A stretch of DNA of 64,000 nt from Allacma fusca (lineage: Eukaryota; Arthropoda; Collembola; Symphypleona; Sminthuridae), in contig OX359246.1 in NCBI GenBank assembly GCA_947179485.1, positions 51,873,632 through 51,937,631 of the forward strand, given 5' to 3'. Both the position numbers and the translations under genes were made by a program. Below are positions 43,659 through 55,922 of this stretch, one piece after another. Numbering within the stretch: position 1 is the first letter of the stretch; each line of letters opens with the position of its first letter. The notes beneath the pieces were generated by a model, which saw only the letters and a list, made by a program, of their open reading frames with translations, made no database searches and was not told the origin of the DNA.

Positions 43659-45003
43659 CTAGTAGAAGAGTTTGGTAGCATAAACGTCAGATTATTGTCC
43701 CGAACGTCAATAGACGTTTCGGGATTAAATTGAAGTGTTAAGGAATAATCTGGTAGTAGAAGCAACGTTGCAACAGCGTATTTTCTGGACGAAGAATTGC
43801 AGTGGTTACGGAAACGTTCTGTAAACGTCCGTACGTTACGTTAAGATTTGACATATCGCGTACGTTACCATCTCTATCATAATTTACTAAAACAAATTTG
43901 CCCACGTGGGTATGCATAACAACGTGCACTAAAACTGAACACATTTGAAAATGTTTCCATCATAGGAATTCCAGTAATTGTAAGTTCCTTGGTCTCATCC
44001 GGGTTTTATAACGGTAAGTGCATCATTTTCTCATTTTAATTATATTCTTTTGCAGAATAGTATGTTCTTTGAATTAGGTTCATTACTCGGAATTACATTA
44101 CAATGCCTAAAATGTTTGATTAAACACCTGTCGATAGTTGAAAATTGAAATTAGTTACTATATTAACGTAAGTATAGGAACTAGAATGGTAAACACATAC
44201 AAATTAGGAAATTAGTGGTCAAGAAGAGTGGTTCTTGTTGTTTCCAAAATGGGAATAATTAAACAATTTCCCAGAAGTGTTGTTTTTAATTCTATTACGA
44301 GTTATTCTTATCTTATGTGAAAATGTTTTATTGTACTTATAAGCATATTATATTTTAGTACGTGTTCCGACGGTTGGAGAAAATAGTACAGACAAATTCA
44401 TTGAAGGCTACGTTAAAAATTGGATCAACCTAACTAATTGCCGGGAAACCCACCAAACTCCTGTTCTAATCTCATTTATTTCAGAGGAAGATAATTTTGA
44501 TGTAACTTTTATGTAGTCATTCTAATTTGGGGAATATTAAAGTAATTTTTACCCTGGCCCTAATCCTCAAAATGGCTTGGTGGACTATCCACTTGACCCC
44601 AATTTTTTCAGGGTGGGCAAATCTACTTTTGTTCATTACTTATTATAAAAGTACGCAATTGTAAGTGAATATACAAATTAAAAAATTAAATCGCAATAAA
44701 ACTGTGTGTTATAAATATTTATTTCTTTAAAATTAATAATTTCTTTAATTTAAAACAACAATGGACATAAATAGGTAATAGTCATAAAGCAGTAAATAAT
44801 TCCCGTCGACAATACGTTAAGAGTTTACGTCCGTGCAACGCTGATTTTAAACATTCATCGAACGGTCCTCAAACTGGTAGCCGTAACGTTAAAAAAGCGG
44901 ACATTTGTTCCTCACATGAACGTCCGTAAGTGACGTTGAGGTGACCTGTTGACGTCAAATGTTTACGTTGCGCTGACGTTCAGGTTACCATAATTTCTAC
45001 TAG
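43659..45003. mobile_element. TIR element, CTAGTAGAA ends, AACGTC words
   Basis: Left end CTAGTAGAAGAGTTTGGTAG, right end GGTTACCATAATTTCTACTAG. Comparison with 25033-25085 shows that a CAGGGACGGGA-family sequence is interrupted exactly here, which supports insertion. AACGTCAG/CTGACGTT and GTAACGT words lie inside both ends. No coding sequence recognised; target duplication unclear. Confidence 0.65.
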
Positions 45004-45231
45004 AGTTTCTCGCACGTGACAGTATAAAACCCAATGAAATCGATACTTTATTAGAATCGGAATTCGTTAAAAAATATTTGAATACCGATTCGACTACCCT
45101 TGTTTTTATTCTAATCCAATTTTGGATACAAATACCGTGGTGAATTGTTTTCCGATTCTAATATCGATTCGGATACCCGAATTTTTTGAATATAATTCCG
45201 ATTCTAATTCCGATTCGAATTCCCGTCCCTG
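45004..45231. repeat. Right end of the CAGGGACGGGA hAT family
   Basis: Closely matches 25062-25281 (GTGACAGTATAAAACCCAAT, then GATTCGAATA words) and ends TTCGAATTCCCGTCCCTG. The left part of this copy is the TGTGCGGCTTTC stretch at about 43624-43658. Confidence 0.85.
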
Positions 45232-47212
45232 ATTAGAATCTATAATTAAGCAAGCATTCACTCGGTTTTAAATTGCAGTTATTTTTAATTCGTTTAGAGT
45301 TCCAGCAACACGTTGCCTCAACTCTTGCTTACTTAAAATTGCGACTTCATCAAATTCATGCGAACCAAGTGTAGATTCAGGAACGATTGGCGAGAGGGAC
45401 ATTGGGACATCTGCCTACCAGCACCCTATCGCTTCCAGTTAAATCACTTGAAGATTTGGATGAACTTGAATTTAAACCAACAACGCTGAGCAATACGCGT
45501 TAAAATATTTTGTTTAACAAATATTAAACAACTTGTTTCACCTTCCAATTTCTGCATGCAACTAAATTTGTTAGGGCAACATGGCTCGACTGGGTTGGAG
45601 CAAAAATGTCCGGGATTGCACATTCAAGACAATGCAAAAAGTGCTTAGGGGACATACATATATAACGTTATCATTTTTCGTCATAATTTAGACCCATGTA
45701 CCTTTTGGTTATCATTGGTTAGCTTTGAGGAAATAGACGACCTACTGCTTACGCTAGCATGCACAAGTTAATCCGCACCAAAATTCAAAATTATGGAACT
45801 GCTATATATAATCTCAATCCGCATACAAACCACTGCTGCCTGCCAGGCTTCCTGGTCAAGTCTAGTCTAAGTTTAGTCCAGCAGCTAGTCAAGTATAGTC
45901 AAGTCAGCTGTATGTTTAAGTAGCAATAGTCTAGTCCTAGTGTTGATTCTGCAACTGGTTCCCTAGTCCAGTATTATCTATTCCCCTAGTCCCAGTGTAT
46001 TTTTTATGAAAATTCCTACATTATGATTAGTAACATAAAAACTGTTGTTTAAAAAACTTGTCCAGTGAAATATAACGTTTCGTTGAGCTTAAGACTTTAG
46101 CTATTCGATAATAACATAACAAAATGTATATAATTATTTAATTAGCATTGTTTCTGTTCACCATTATAATACCGCTGTAAAACCAACCCGGTTTATTTGG
46201 GTAGGCTTTCTTCCACACTTTTCGCAATTTGTTTCACATAGAGTGCTTCTCAAAATCAGTTGTGGCGATTTTGACATTTGCCCATTTAGGTATTAGCCCG
46301 AATTTTTCTCTGGTGTACACAATTTTGTTAAAAGATTTTGATTAATTAAATGAGGCAATGCTACTTAAAGTTGTCTGTATCTCAGCTGATGTACACGCGG
46401 ATTACATGGAGGGACACGAATGTATCGAATGTAAACGGTCCATTAACCACGGTCTGTGGTGCACACAATGATTTACTCCCGCTCTTTGTTTGTAGTTTCT
46501 AATTTTATTGTAGATGGCCCAGTCACTGAATACTGTTTGATTTGAAAAGTTGGATTTTGGGCTCATTAAATGATAACGTTATAATTCTTCTCCATGACCC
46601 ATGTATACAGTTTGTATGAGTTGACCTTTTGAATTTTGACGACCCACCCATATGGTAACGTTATATGTGTATGTCTCCTTACAAGTGTGGTTGCGTGCGG
46701 GTTGGACTCAACGGCAAGAAAGGCCTCAAGAATTACGAATTGTCGACCATAATTTCAAGTAAAACATTAAATTAATTTCGGAATGTCCATTAAAATATTA
46801 GTTGTCATCTTTGATGCTTAAATTTAATCATATCAATATTTTTAGATTGCATTCACGGATTGTTTGAAAAGAAAAACGGAAATATAACAAGCATCGAATT
46901 AGTAATGAAGCACTGGTTAAAGGCTGCACCTTCTCGGGCATAGAATGTTGCGTGAATATATTTTTGCTTAGCGTTTTTTATTATTTACAAAATTATTCGG
47001 AATTAGACTCAACAATTAATTTTTTTTTGCTTTCAGAGCGAAGAGGAGTGGCAACTTGGTCTCTAATTTATTAAATAATTAAATCGAATCCATTACTTTT
47101 GAATGCGAATCTTTATATTACTACTAATATTCTAAATACTAGTAATTTGCTTTAAATTGCTCTTGATAGCATTGTTAATACTGTTGACACCATTGAATTG
47201 TTATTTTTATAC
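45232..47212. other. Unassigned; one TIR pair and one word-array fragment
   Basis: 45649-45680 (AGGGGACATACATATATAAC) is inverted at 46645-46675 (ATATGTGTATGTCTCCTTAC), suggesting a roughly 1-kb TIR element at about 45645-46680 with no coding region. 45832-46000 contains CAGGCTTCCTGG and TAGTCTAGT/CTAGTC words related to the element at 51162. Confidence 0.45.
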
Positions 47213-48733
47213 TGATTATTATTATTATTATTCGACTTTATTCAGTGTCAAAGGAGTCAATATAAGATATTGGTTTTCACCCCAGACACAAAGTATCAAT
47301 TCCATAAAAGAGGTTACAGTCATATTAGGGAAGGCCTGGTTATTAATGAAACAAATTTACATTTTTGTTTCGTCACGGTAAACAAGTACATGCTTAATAA
47401 GCAATTTGTTAAAAGTTGTTAGTTGACAATCACGCATTTTCAAAAGGCTAGGAAGATTATTCCACAGTTTTGTACACATATACATGATATTTTTTTCAGC
47501 TATTTTCAGCTTGGTCACAGGTTGGTATAATACAATATGATGTGCCGAGCGTAGACGGTCAGAGGAAAGCTTAACCACTAGCAAGCCGTTGATATAATTC
47601 ACACAATGTCCATAGTGCACCAAAGAGAACATAAACTTATTACTATAATACACCAAGCGTTCAGATATATTCAAGAGATTATAGTACTCATAAATATTAG
47701 CAAGTGAGTATGGCTTTCCTGTCCGTCGTTTTATGTGCAAAGACAAAAGGAATTTATCCAATTTATATTGTAGTGTTTCCATTTTTGACTTACATATGCT
47801 TCCCCATACAAGCAGGCAGTAGTCAATATGAGAGAGCACAAAACAGTTTATTAGTAATCTCTTTGTGCTCTCATTTAGGAGTCGACGGACACGAAAAACT
47901 ACACCCATCATTCTGGTGACCTTATTAAGTACATACTCATAGTGGTCCTTAAAACTGAGTTTATCATCTATGAATATACCCAAGTACTTAAAACTCCGAA
48001 CTCGTTCTATTGGTTCATTGTCAATGAGTAGATTACATTGAGTCTCAATGTTAGCAGCCTTGTGGAATATCATATACATAGTTTTTGACGTACTAATAGT
48101 AAGTGAATTTTCTTTGATCCAAATATTCAACTTGTCTAACCATAACTGCATTTTAGTGAATAGAGTATTGACACAAGTATCATACATGAATAGGACAATA
48201 TCATCTGCATAACACACATAGTCTATTGTCAGTAACGTGCTTATGTCTGCAAAAAACATAATGAAAAGATATGGGCCGAGTATTGACCCTTGAGGCACGC
48301 CATTGACATCCAAGTACTTCTCTGACACCGTATTGTTCACAATAATCCTGAAACTCCGGTTGTGCAAATAGTCGGATAGTAATATTAACATTCTGGGATC
48401 ACACTTAAAGTTATGACGTATCTTATTTAACAAAAGAAGTCTCGAAACCGAGTTGAAGGCCTTCTTTAAGTCAACAAACACCGCAAGGACCTTAACCGTA
48501 GGAATATGTAGATACGTACAAAGCTTATGTATGAATACAAGAGTAGCAGTAAAGCAAGAGCGGCCCCTTCTAAACCCATGCTGATTCTCATCCATGCTTC
48601 TTTCGCAATCAGCACGTAGACGGTTGTATACAATTTTCTCAAAAAGCTTGTTCAAGAAAGGCAGATTATGGATAGGGCGATACGAGTCATACGACTGATA
48701 TGTATGTATGAAAGGTTTAATTGATTTGGGCTA
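47213..48733 (-). mobile_element. 5'-truncated LINE with reverse transcriptase
   Basis: The minus-strand copy keeps most of the RT domain and the 3' end. Downstream of the stop at 47357 it has AATAAAG near 47230 and a (TAA)n tail at about 47216-47230, as in several LINE clades. The 5' part, including the endonuclease, is missing; the frame meets a stop at about 48733 next to a TATG-type microsatellite (48700-48711). Confidence 0.85.
47357..48690 (-). pseudogene. LINE reverse transcriptase, N-terminally truncated
   Basis: An open frame, 432 codons from the ATG at 48655. The similarity starts further up (SYRPIHNLPF, the usual NYRPIS motif). RT motifs: GFRRGRSC; FVDLKKAFNSV with catalytic Asp at residue 62; NGVPQGSILGPYLF; YADD at 149-152; later FKYLG. 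The thumb and C-terminal region follows to residue 432 without stops. In life the enzyme copies element RNA at a nicked genomic site. Here the endonuclease and ORF1 are gone, so this is a dead-on-arrival copy that has kept an intact frame, suggesting moderate age. Clade (CR1/Jockey-like) is my impression. Confidence 0.85.
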
Positions 48734-50279
48734 TCGCTCCTTCAATATGTGATTACAGTGACTTAATTTTGATTTAATAGTTTACAAAGTCCAAGGAAGA
48801 AATTATATATAGTAAGCTGCAGTCATGGGTATTACATTGTATTAGGTTGTACCACTTTGTACAAGTGCGTATGTACAAAGTGAGATCATTTTCTTGTATT
48901 CTGTTGGAAAATAAAGTTTCCCTGAGTGACAGTAGGTTTTTACAAGTAAAAATGTAGTGGTTCCAGTTACTCTCATCTGTTAATTCGGAGTATAATTTAC
49001 ACAGGTTACTTTTAGCTAAAGAGGTTTTGCCAAAGTATAGGATGTCGGAGTATTTTTATACTGATACTTGTAATGTAGAAGAGAGCTCAACGGCATTTAT
49101 GTAACAATATAACATAATCACAACCAGAATAAAAATGTTGTTTTGACTATGTATGTATGTATTTGATGGAACCCAAGTATATCCATTGTGGATTTCCTTG
49201 GGCGGCGCTCAAGTTTTTAGGCTTATTGCAGTCGTCCAGTTACTTGCATTGCTTAATATACGGACTTGCGTATTGCATGGTCACACATTGATTGTGTGAC
49301 ATGCTTGAATTTTCGTAATATCCGATTTACCTTATCTTATCTTGCAGGTCGGAGCTGCCCTTGCATAATCTATGCAAAGATTTCGGGTTTGCTGGTGATC
49401 TGATGGTGTCGTATATGTACGTCCCATTGTCAGTCACCAGCATTCCTAATTCTTGAGATTATCAAAACCAAATGAGCTCCAACGTATGGTCTTTACCCCC
49501 GATCCAATGTTCCACGAACGGCAGAGACAGAGTCATGCAGGTCTGCACGAGCTTACATACCAGCCCTATCCGGAGTCGGGAAATAAAGGCAACTACTTTG
49601 CATAGGTATGCCGACACTACACAAATGGTATGTAGTTAGTGCAGACCTTACCTGTGCAGTTCCCGACTCCGAATTTAGCCCTGGATCCCGGGTCAGTGAG
49701 GATCCTCCGGCACAGGTACGGGCACTCAACTCGGCACTCCGCAGTCACTGTCCATAGAGGACCAGAGAGTCTTGGGACTAATGAATGTTATGAGTCCCCC
49801 GAACTGTAGGTTGGGGAGATAAGAGAGCCACTGACAGCTACAACCTCTCTCTCCGGCTCGTACGGTCGAACTTTTTGTTTCGACTAAGTTTGTAAAGTTA
49901 AAATGTACTTTTAATAAAATAGTAAATTTTAGTACATATTGTTGCTATAAATATTCGCCCTTAATAATAAATGCTAATTTAACGTAAATTATTAAGCATT
50001 TTTGCGTTAAATTTTTAAACGATAGGTTTTTCAAAAGCGTGAATATCGCGAAAATCAATTGACGTTTGCAAAGTAGAACTTTTTAACTTCACCACTCCGT
50101 TCACCAATATTTAACGTTAATGGACCGTAAAATTAACGCGCGTGGAAAAGTTTCCGACGTTTTGTTTACATTAAATTTACGCATTTGTGTTTCTTGGGGG
50201 AGGACATGAAGATTTTCGCGTGACTTTGAAATCGATTTCTTATAGATCACTTAAAAGTAACCCTCTTACTAATCCCAAA
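48734..50279. other. Unassigned; GC-richer block with LINE-like tail
   Basis: 49164-49870 is clearly less AT-rich than its surroundings. It starts beside a (GTAT)n run (49147-49163) that on the minus strand would be a LINE-type tail, so it may be LINE 3' sequence. It holds an inverted pair: CCAGCCCTATCCGGAGTCGG at 49561 and TTCCCGACTCCGAATTTAGC at 49660. A hairpin CACTTTGTAC/GTACAAAGTG lies at about 48852-48882. No gene recognised. Confidence 0.4.
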
Positions 50280-50627
50280 CAGGGGCCGGATTTTTGGAAA
50301 TGGCTCTAGAAGATAATTTCTGAATATCCCTGCTGAATCATATCTCCCTGCAGGTTAAACGATTTTAAAAATCAATGCTGAAGGAAGGTCAACGATTTTC
50401 AAAATCCCTGTTGGCAAAAATGCCCTACAAACTAAAACTCCCTTTCTTAATAACAAATTCCTATGAAACACGTCAATAAATGGGAAAATCCCTGGAAAAA
50501 AAAGGTCAACGATTTTAAAAATCCCTATTCGTAAAAATCCCCTCCCCCTTCCCTTTGAGATTTTCCCTGCCAGAAATATTTTTTCCTTGGGAAGAATCTT
50601 CCCATCTTCACAGAAATCCGACCCCTG
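50280..50627. mobile_element. hAT-like MITE, CAGGGGCCGGAT ends, AAAATCCC words
   Basis: 348 bp from CAGGGGCCGGATTTTTGG to CAGAAATCCGACCCCTG. The flanks ATCCCAAA and ACCCCAAG agree at 6 of 8. The interior has AAAATCCCTG and GGTCAACGATTTT repeated. Confidence 0.7.
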
Positions 50628-51161
50628 ACCCCAAGCAATCCAAATTACGAGATTAGTTACCAGGCGAAATCTTTCAACGGGCTAAAAATTGGATTCTATC
50701 TCGCCCCTGTTTTGCTATGCTCACACAAAACTTCATTCCGTTTCCGCCGACCATCGAGCAAAGATTACTAGTTACGATTTGGCGGGATTTGACAAATGTT
50801 TTACACAATTTAAGAAAATTCAAGCAGTATAGAATGTGTAATAACAAAAAGAGAAAGTACTTCATTAATCTGGACAAATGAGGTCAATCTAGGGTGCGTT
50901 GGACTGCATCCTGTGTCCGAGAAGGTAACCAAGCCAAGATTGGTAGTACCCATTCCCACTCCAGATGCGGTACTGTTAGTTGGTCCAAAGTCACCCGAAA
51001 TTTGCATATGATGAAGTCTTGTGCACTGCAAGTACAAAAACAACCAAAACTTGAGAAATATCGTTATAATAAGCACTTAAATTAACAGCTAGTTTGTGAA
51101 GAAGTATATCCAAATAATTCAAGTACAACAGGCTGAACAACAGACAGTTTTTGAGTACATG
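50628..51161. other. No gene recognised
   Basis: Short frames only; no repeat structure found. TGGTCCAAAG and GGTAGTACC are the only GC-rich words. Confidence 0.35.
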
Positions 51162-52043
51162 CAGTGCTGCCATAGTCTAGTCCGACTAGACAAGGAAACT
51201 AGGGAATTGAATAGAATACCCCAGATGTAATTGCAAATTGAATAGACTAGACTTGAATAGCCTTGCTGCAAATTCAAAAGGAATAGAATAGACTAGAATA
51301 GTCAGAATGTTAACATAGAGGGAATAGACTAGAATTGACTACTGCGATAGCACTATTCCCTCGTCTAAGGAGGATTGTGAGCCTTTCAACTGCACTATGG
51401 GCACAATCAAACATACGACTAAAATTTGCGTTTATCAAGTAGGAACCCGTTTCCTATTTTGTCAGTTCTGCCTACTTATGTAATGTATGTCAGAATAATA
51501 TTTCGATGCTGTACTATTTCTTTTTATATGAAAATTCTTCTCACACTTGCCATTTCATTAAATACTTAGCGTTTATTAAAGCACTTTTGACCAAATTATC
51601 CTTATTACCAATTTATCCAAGTTTCATCAATATCCCCTTACATCCTGTGATTTAACCAGAACTTTAACAAAAAACTAGATTTTCTAACGAAAATCTATTT
51701 TGTTCGTTTTCACGATCGGAGTTCGGGCATTTCAAAACTGATGTGTGGCTGTAACAAAAGACAAGATTTTTAATATTAATATCCCCCCAAAACGGGGAGA
51801 AATCTCCCCACATTCGCAAAACGTATTTCACGATTAAAGCTGATCTGTCGCCAATCGCCATTAAAACCACATCAGCTTCTTGCACGCCAGCAGTAATTTT
51901 CAAAAAAGATCTGAGCTTAGCAATCATCCGTTGAATTTTTTAAAACCATAAAGACGAAAAAATTTAGTAACGTAGATCCCAAGACACAGCCGGATGAAAC
52001 AAACCTTGTCATGGAACAAGGTTCTACTCCCAGTATTTCAACG

Positions 52044-52689
52044 TAGAGCTTCTATTGGGGACAAAATTCCTGTCCCGTCCCCGTCCCGTCTGGATATTTT
52101 TTCAAAACCTTTGTCCCCAGTCCCGTCCAGACAATCGGGACACGGTGAAAAAAAACCATATCCCCGTCCCGTTCCCAAAAGTTTAAAAAAACGTTGTCTC
52201 CGGTCCCGAAAATCGGGGCATATGAACAAAATACCAGTCCCGTCCAGATAATTCCTAAAAACACTTGTCGACATTCCCATACCGAAACTCGGAACATGAG
52301 GAAAAATTCACACAAAACATATTCGTACCAGAAACATAAAAAATACATTTATAGAATCGTAGTTCCAAGATTTCTCCTTAAGGCAGCATAAATTACAGCC
52401 ATATTCATACATGTACAAGTCGTGAGTGTTTTCCAAGAAGGGTCAAAATCCAAAAAAAATGAAACCCCTGGCCCGGGCTCAGGTTGAGCCAGGGGTTAAA
52501 ATTTTCTGATTTTTCCAAGGGAAGGTCAAAAGTAACTTTGGTATGCCCTTTGTACATGTATGGCCCATATTTCAACAATTATTACTATTCTATTCCTGTT
52601 CTATTTCGGTCACCAAAATTAGTCCAACACTCAAGTTTCGAATCCCTTTTCAAATAATGTATATGGTTACTTACGTTCAATTATGATTG

Positions 52690-52725
<36 letters not shown>

Positions 52726-53139
52726 TATATAACTTGACATTATTCGTAATAATGTCAAAATCTAACAATCCTAATCATAACACCATTATGAAGTACCAGT
52801 AATTTTTTGAGCAATAAGCTTCATTTTCTACAACCCAAAAACCGAATGTTTAACAGTTGGGGAAATAGTGCTCACAGAATAGTTTACTCATGAGCATTAA
52901 AAGCCAGAACGTTATCCATGTTCTGCTATGCTTGCTCGTCCCGTCCCGTTATACATACTACCAAAAAGCATGTGCCGCCCCGAATACAATGGGGACAATT
53001 TTCTTGTCCCGGTCCCGTCCCGAATATAATGGGAACAATTTTTTTTGCGCCCGTCCCAAATTTAATGGGGAAAGGTGTCGTCCCGTCCCGGTCCGTCCAG
53101 TGTCCCGACAGAACGTCCCTGTCCCCGGTAGAAGCTCTG
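52044..53139. mobile_element. hAT-like element, TIR TAGAGCTTCTA, GTCCCGTCC words
   Basis: 1096 bp. Flanks TTTCAACG and CTTCAACG (7 of 8). Ends TAGAGCTTCTATTGGGGACA and TGTCCCCGGTAGAAGCTCTG. Dense GTCCCGTCCCCG and CGGTCCCG words. Includes an (AT)n run at about 52692-52720 and a hairpin GACATTATT/AATAATGTC just after it. Confidence 0.88.
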
Positions 53140-53512
53140 CTTCAACGATCTCAGGCTCATCGAAAAAACTTCAGTTAAATATTCTAAGTTTACTTCCTTC
53201 AAAAACCAGACTTCCGATTCAGAACTATCAGCTTAGTGCTGTTTCCAATTCAGCTACCTGGGTAATAATGATGCTTTAAGAGTGTACCTAACACGCGTGA
53301 TGCAAGTTCCTTTCGATTTGTACAAGGAAACTCAAAGAAACGTTGTTTTCCTTTCTCAGCAACGTTACATTCGTTGAAGCTGCTTTTGGTTGTGGTGTAT
53401 AATGAATAGGTGAATAGACTTGGAATAGACTAGGATTTTTTAACTTGGAGGGAATAGGAATAGACTAGAATAGCCAAGTCACAAGCAGATATGAATAGAA
53501 TAGGAATAGAAT

Positions 53513-54880
53513 CAGGCACTCCGGAATAAGGGGGGACAGGGGGGACATTGTCCCTCCCAAAAAGCGTCAGGGAGGGACATAATACACTACTGTCCCCCAC
53601 TTTTCAAGAATCAAATTAACCTTTTCTTAACCTTTTGTCAATTTTCTTTTTTTTTAAAAATCCTCCGCAAACTGCTATTATAGTTGTAATTAAAAAACTC
53701 GAAACAAAAATGTTTACACAAATTGCAAAACATCTTTTTCATCCTGGTATATGTATACATGTGGAGATCGTTTCATCTAGGTAACTACCAGAATTGAGTA
53801 GTGAAAGTAGTGGGTCATAACAATGCAGTCCGAAATATATTTTTTAAAGCGACCGTTTTCATACTTGATAATGATTTTAACTTTAAGGGTTGAAATTGTC
53901 TGATAGTGTATTATTCAAATAGTAAATTAGGAATTCAACGCAACGCGGCCCATCAAGAAATTAGCGGATATTTTCCTACCCATCATTCTTTGCTATTGTT
54001 AAATTTGGAATATTATTTCCTACTACGTTTACGGAACATATTGACGTCTCCTTGCCAGATTGATCCAGTCCAAAATCTTGACCTGGATCAAAAGTTTGAA
54101 CGATTTGAAACTTTTGCTTTGAATTTCGTCCCAAACTCATGCCAGACCAATAAATATGTTCCAAAATGTCGGACCAGACAGTTAACACCATTCCTGTATT
54201 ACAAGGTTAATGGACAATTTGCTAGGAGAAATTAACAGGATAGGTATTATCACGCAGATATTATTGAAAAGAATACCTGAGTATTAAAGCGACATATAAG
54301 GAGTCTATTTCAGGACATTGATAATTATCATGAAATATAATTAGTTGTTTGGTGAAACATTTTCATAAAAAAATTCACCGAGACAAAATTTGGTCTGTTC
54401 CATCGGATGGAAAAGACCACGCACTTCTAAATCAGTAAATCTACTGGAGAATGTTCCTTGGACGAAAATTGTGGAACAGGTCTTACGGAATTGTTCTAAA
54501 CTTGGACCAGACTAGACAAAAAATCAAAGAACTGATTGAACCATTCCCGGAACTAGTTCGTCAATCAGCGCAATGATTCTTTGATATCTCTGTTGGAAAT
54601 CCATAAAATTTTGGTAGTATTTAGTGTGTGTAAGAAAATGTTTCTAATATATGAGATTGAGTTGGTGTCTTCTATGGTGTTCTTTAAAAAAAATAATCTT
54701 GGAATAAAAATTAAAAGATCTATATTTTACATGCTTATATGAGCTAACTAACGAAAAATAATGTGTACCCTTATCTATACATATGTACACACATACGTTT
54801 GTATGTGGCCACTAGCAAAGTAACGAAAACTATTTTAAATGATGTCCCCCCCCACTTTTCCGGACGTTCCGGAGTGCTTG
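53513..54880. mobile_element. hAT-like element, TIR CAGGCACTCCGGAA
   Basis: 1368 bp with perfect 8-bp duplications AATAGAAT (53505-53512, 54881-54888). Ends CAGGCACTCCGGAATAAGG and CGTTCCGGAGTGCTTG; GGGGACA/TGTCCCC words. The interior matches 13433-18630. A middle block (about 54035-54560) with repeated CCAGA/TCTGG-type pairs and TTGGACCAGAC may be one more insertion. No transposase frame. Confidence 0.9.
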
Positions 54881-54959
54881 AATAGAATAGTACAGCTTGT
54901 GTACGTGGTGGACTAGAATTGACTAGACTAGAAAGTGAACGGGCAGCACTGAGTACATG

Positions 54960-55687
54960 TAACATAAAATTCATAAAATTCCAAATTTTCCCGAATTCCT
55001 AACCTATACGATATTCCTCACTGAAATTACTGTCAACACAAATCACTTTTCAAACTACATAATACTGTGGTCGTTATGGGTTTGAGAAAAGTCTCAACCT
55101 TCCTGTTGCCACTCAATGAGTATTCTCCTTAAGTGTTTCCGTACCAGAATCCGTTCCCGTCGTGGTGGGAGCAGTATTTTAGGTACCCGTTCCAAGAAGT
55201 TTAATAAAAACCCCGTTCCTGTTCCCGCCACCCAGTAATTTCAAAAAAAAAACGGAAAAAATCTTGTGGACACGGTACCGTTCCGGGGTCCAAGTACTAT
55301 TGTACTTAATTTTGGTAAGAAGTGCAACCAGGATTTTAGTAATTATCAAGCCATTCGTTTCGTAGTTCAAAAATAGACAATTTGCAGGTCTGCTTAAGTC
55401 AGTGCCCAGTAGTGAAACATAACCGCGCAATAATTGGTTGTTTAATTCTTCATAGGATATATATCGAGCCGATCGAAAATCAACGCTTTAAACTACAACA
55501 TAATGGGAAAGGGTGCAAAAATGAATTGATTATTTATGTTACCCTTAAACTAAAAATGCTAAATGTTGATGGGGGCTTAAAAATATTATCTAATCTCTAA
55601 GAACAACTGCTGTCCCAAACATAATTATTCTACATACATATACAATATACCTGATAAATATTTGCCGGCATAGGCAATAGTGACAAC
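54960..55687. other. No gene; GTTCCCG-word fragment
   Basis: 55135-55300 contains CCGTTCCCG, CCGTTCCTGTTCCCG and GTACCGTTCC words, another fragment of the word-array type, without recognisable ends. Confidence 0.35.
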
Positions 55688-55922
55688 CAGTGATGGGTAA
55701 CCAAAAATTTGGGTTTACGTTAAGTACTCAAAAGTTAATGACAGTCTAAATTCGGTTTTCGTTTTCGTTATTGGTTTTTTAGGAATTCGGTTATGGTTAT
55801 AAACGGTTAGCAGTTGGATTCCAAAGCGTTAATCGGTTAATAACGGTTAGTATTAACAACAGTGTATATGGTTGATGAAAAGCATTTTTCTGGTTTTTAA
55901 GCAATATAAACCTTCACTCTAA

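Larger units (their letters stand above)
51162..54951. mobile_element. hAT-like element, TIR CAGTGCTGCC, AATAGACTAGA words
   Basis: Perfect 8-bp duplications AGTACATG (51154-51161, 54952-54959). Left end CAGTGCTGCCATAGTCTAG, right end GGGCAGCACTG. Words GAATAGACTAGAATAG occur at 51185-51360, 53410-53510 and 54890-54935, showing how the element was split by two later insertions (52044-53139 and 53513-54880). Confidence 0.9.

Noticed and set aside
52692-52720. Replication origin or matrix-attachment signal at (AT)n
   Set aside because: A simple dinucleotide microsatellite inside a transposon; nothing else supports such a role.
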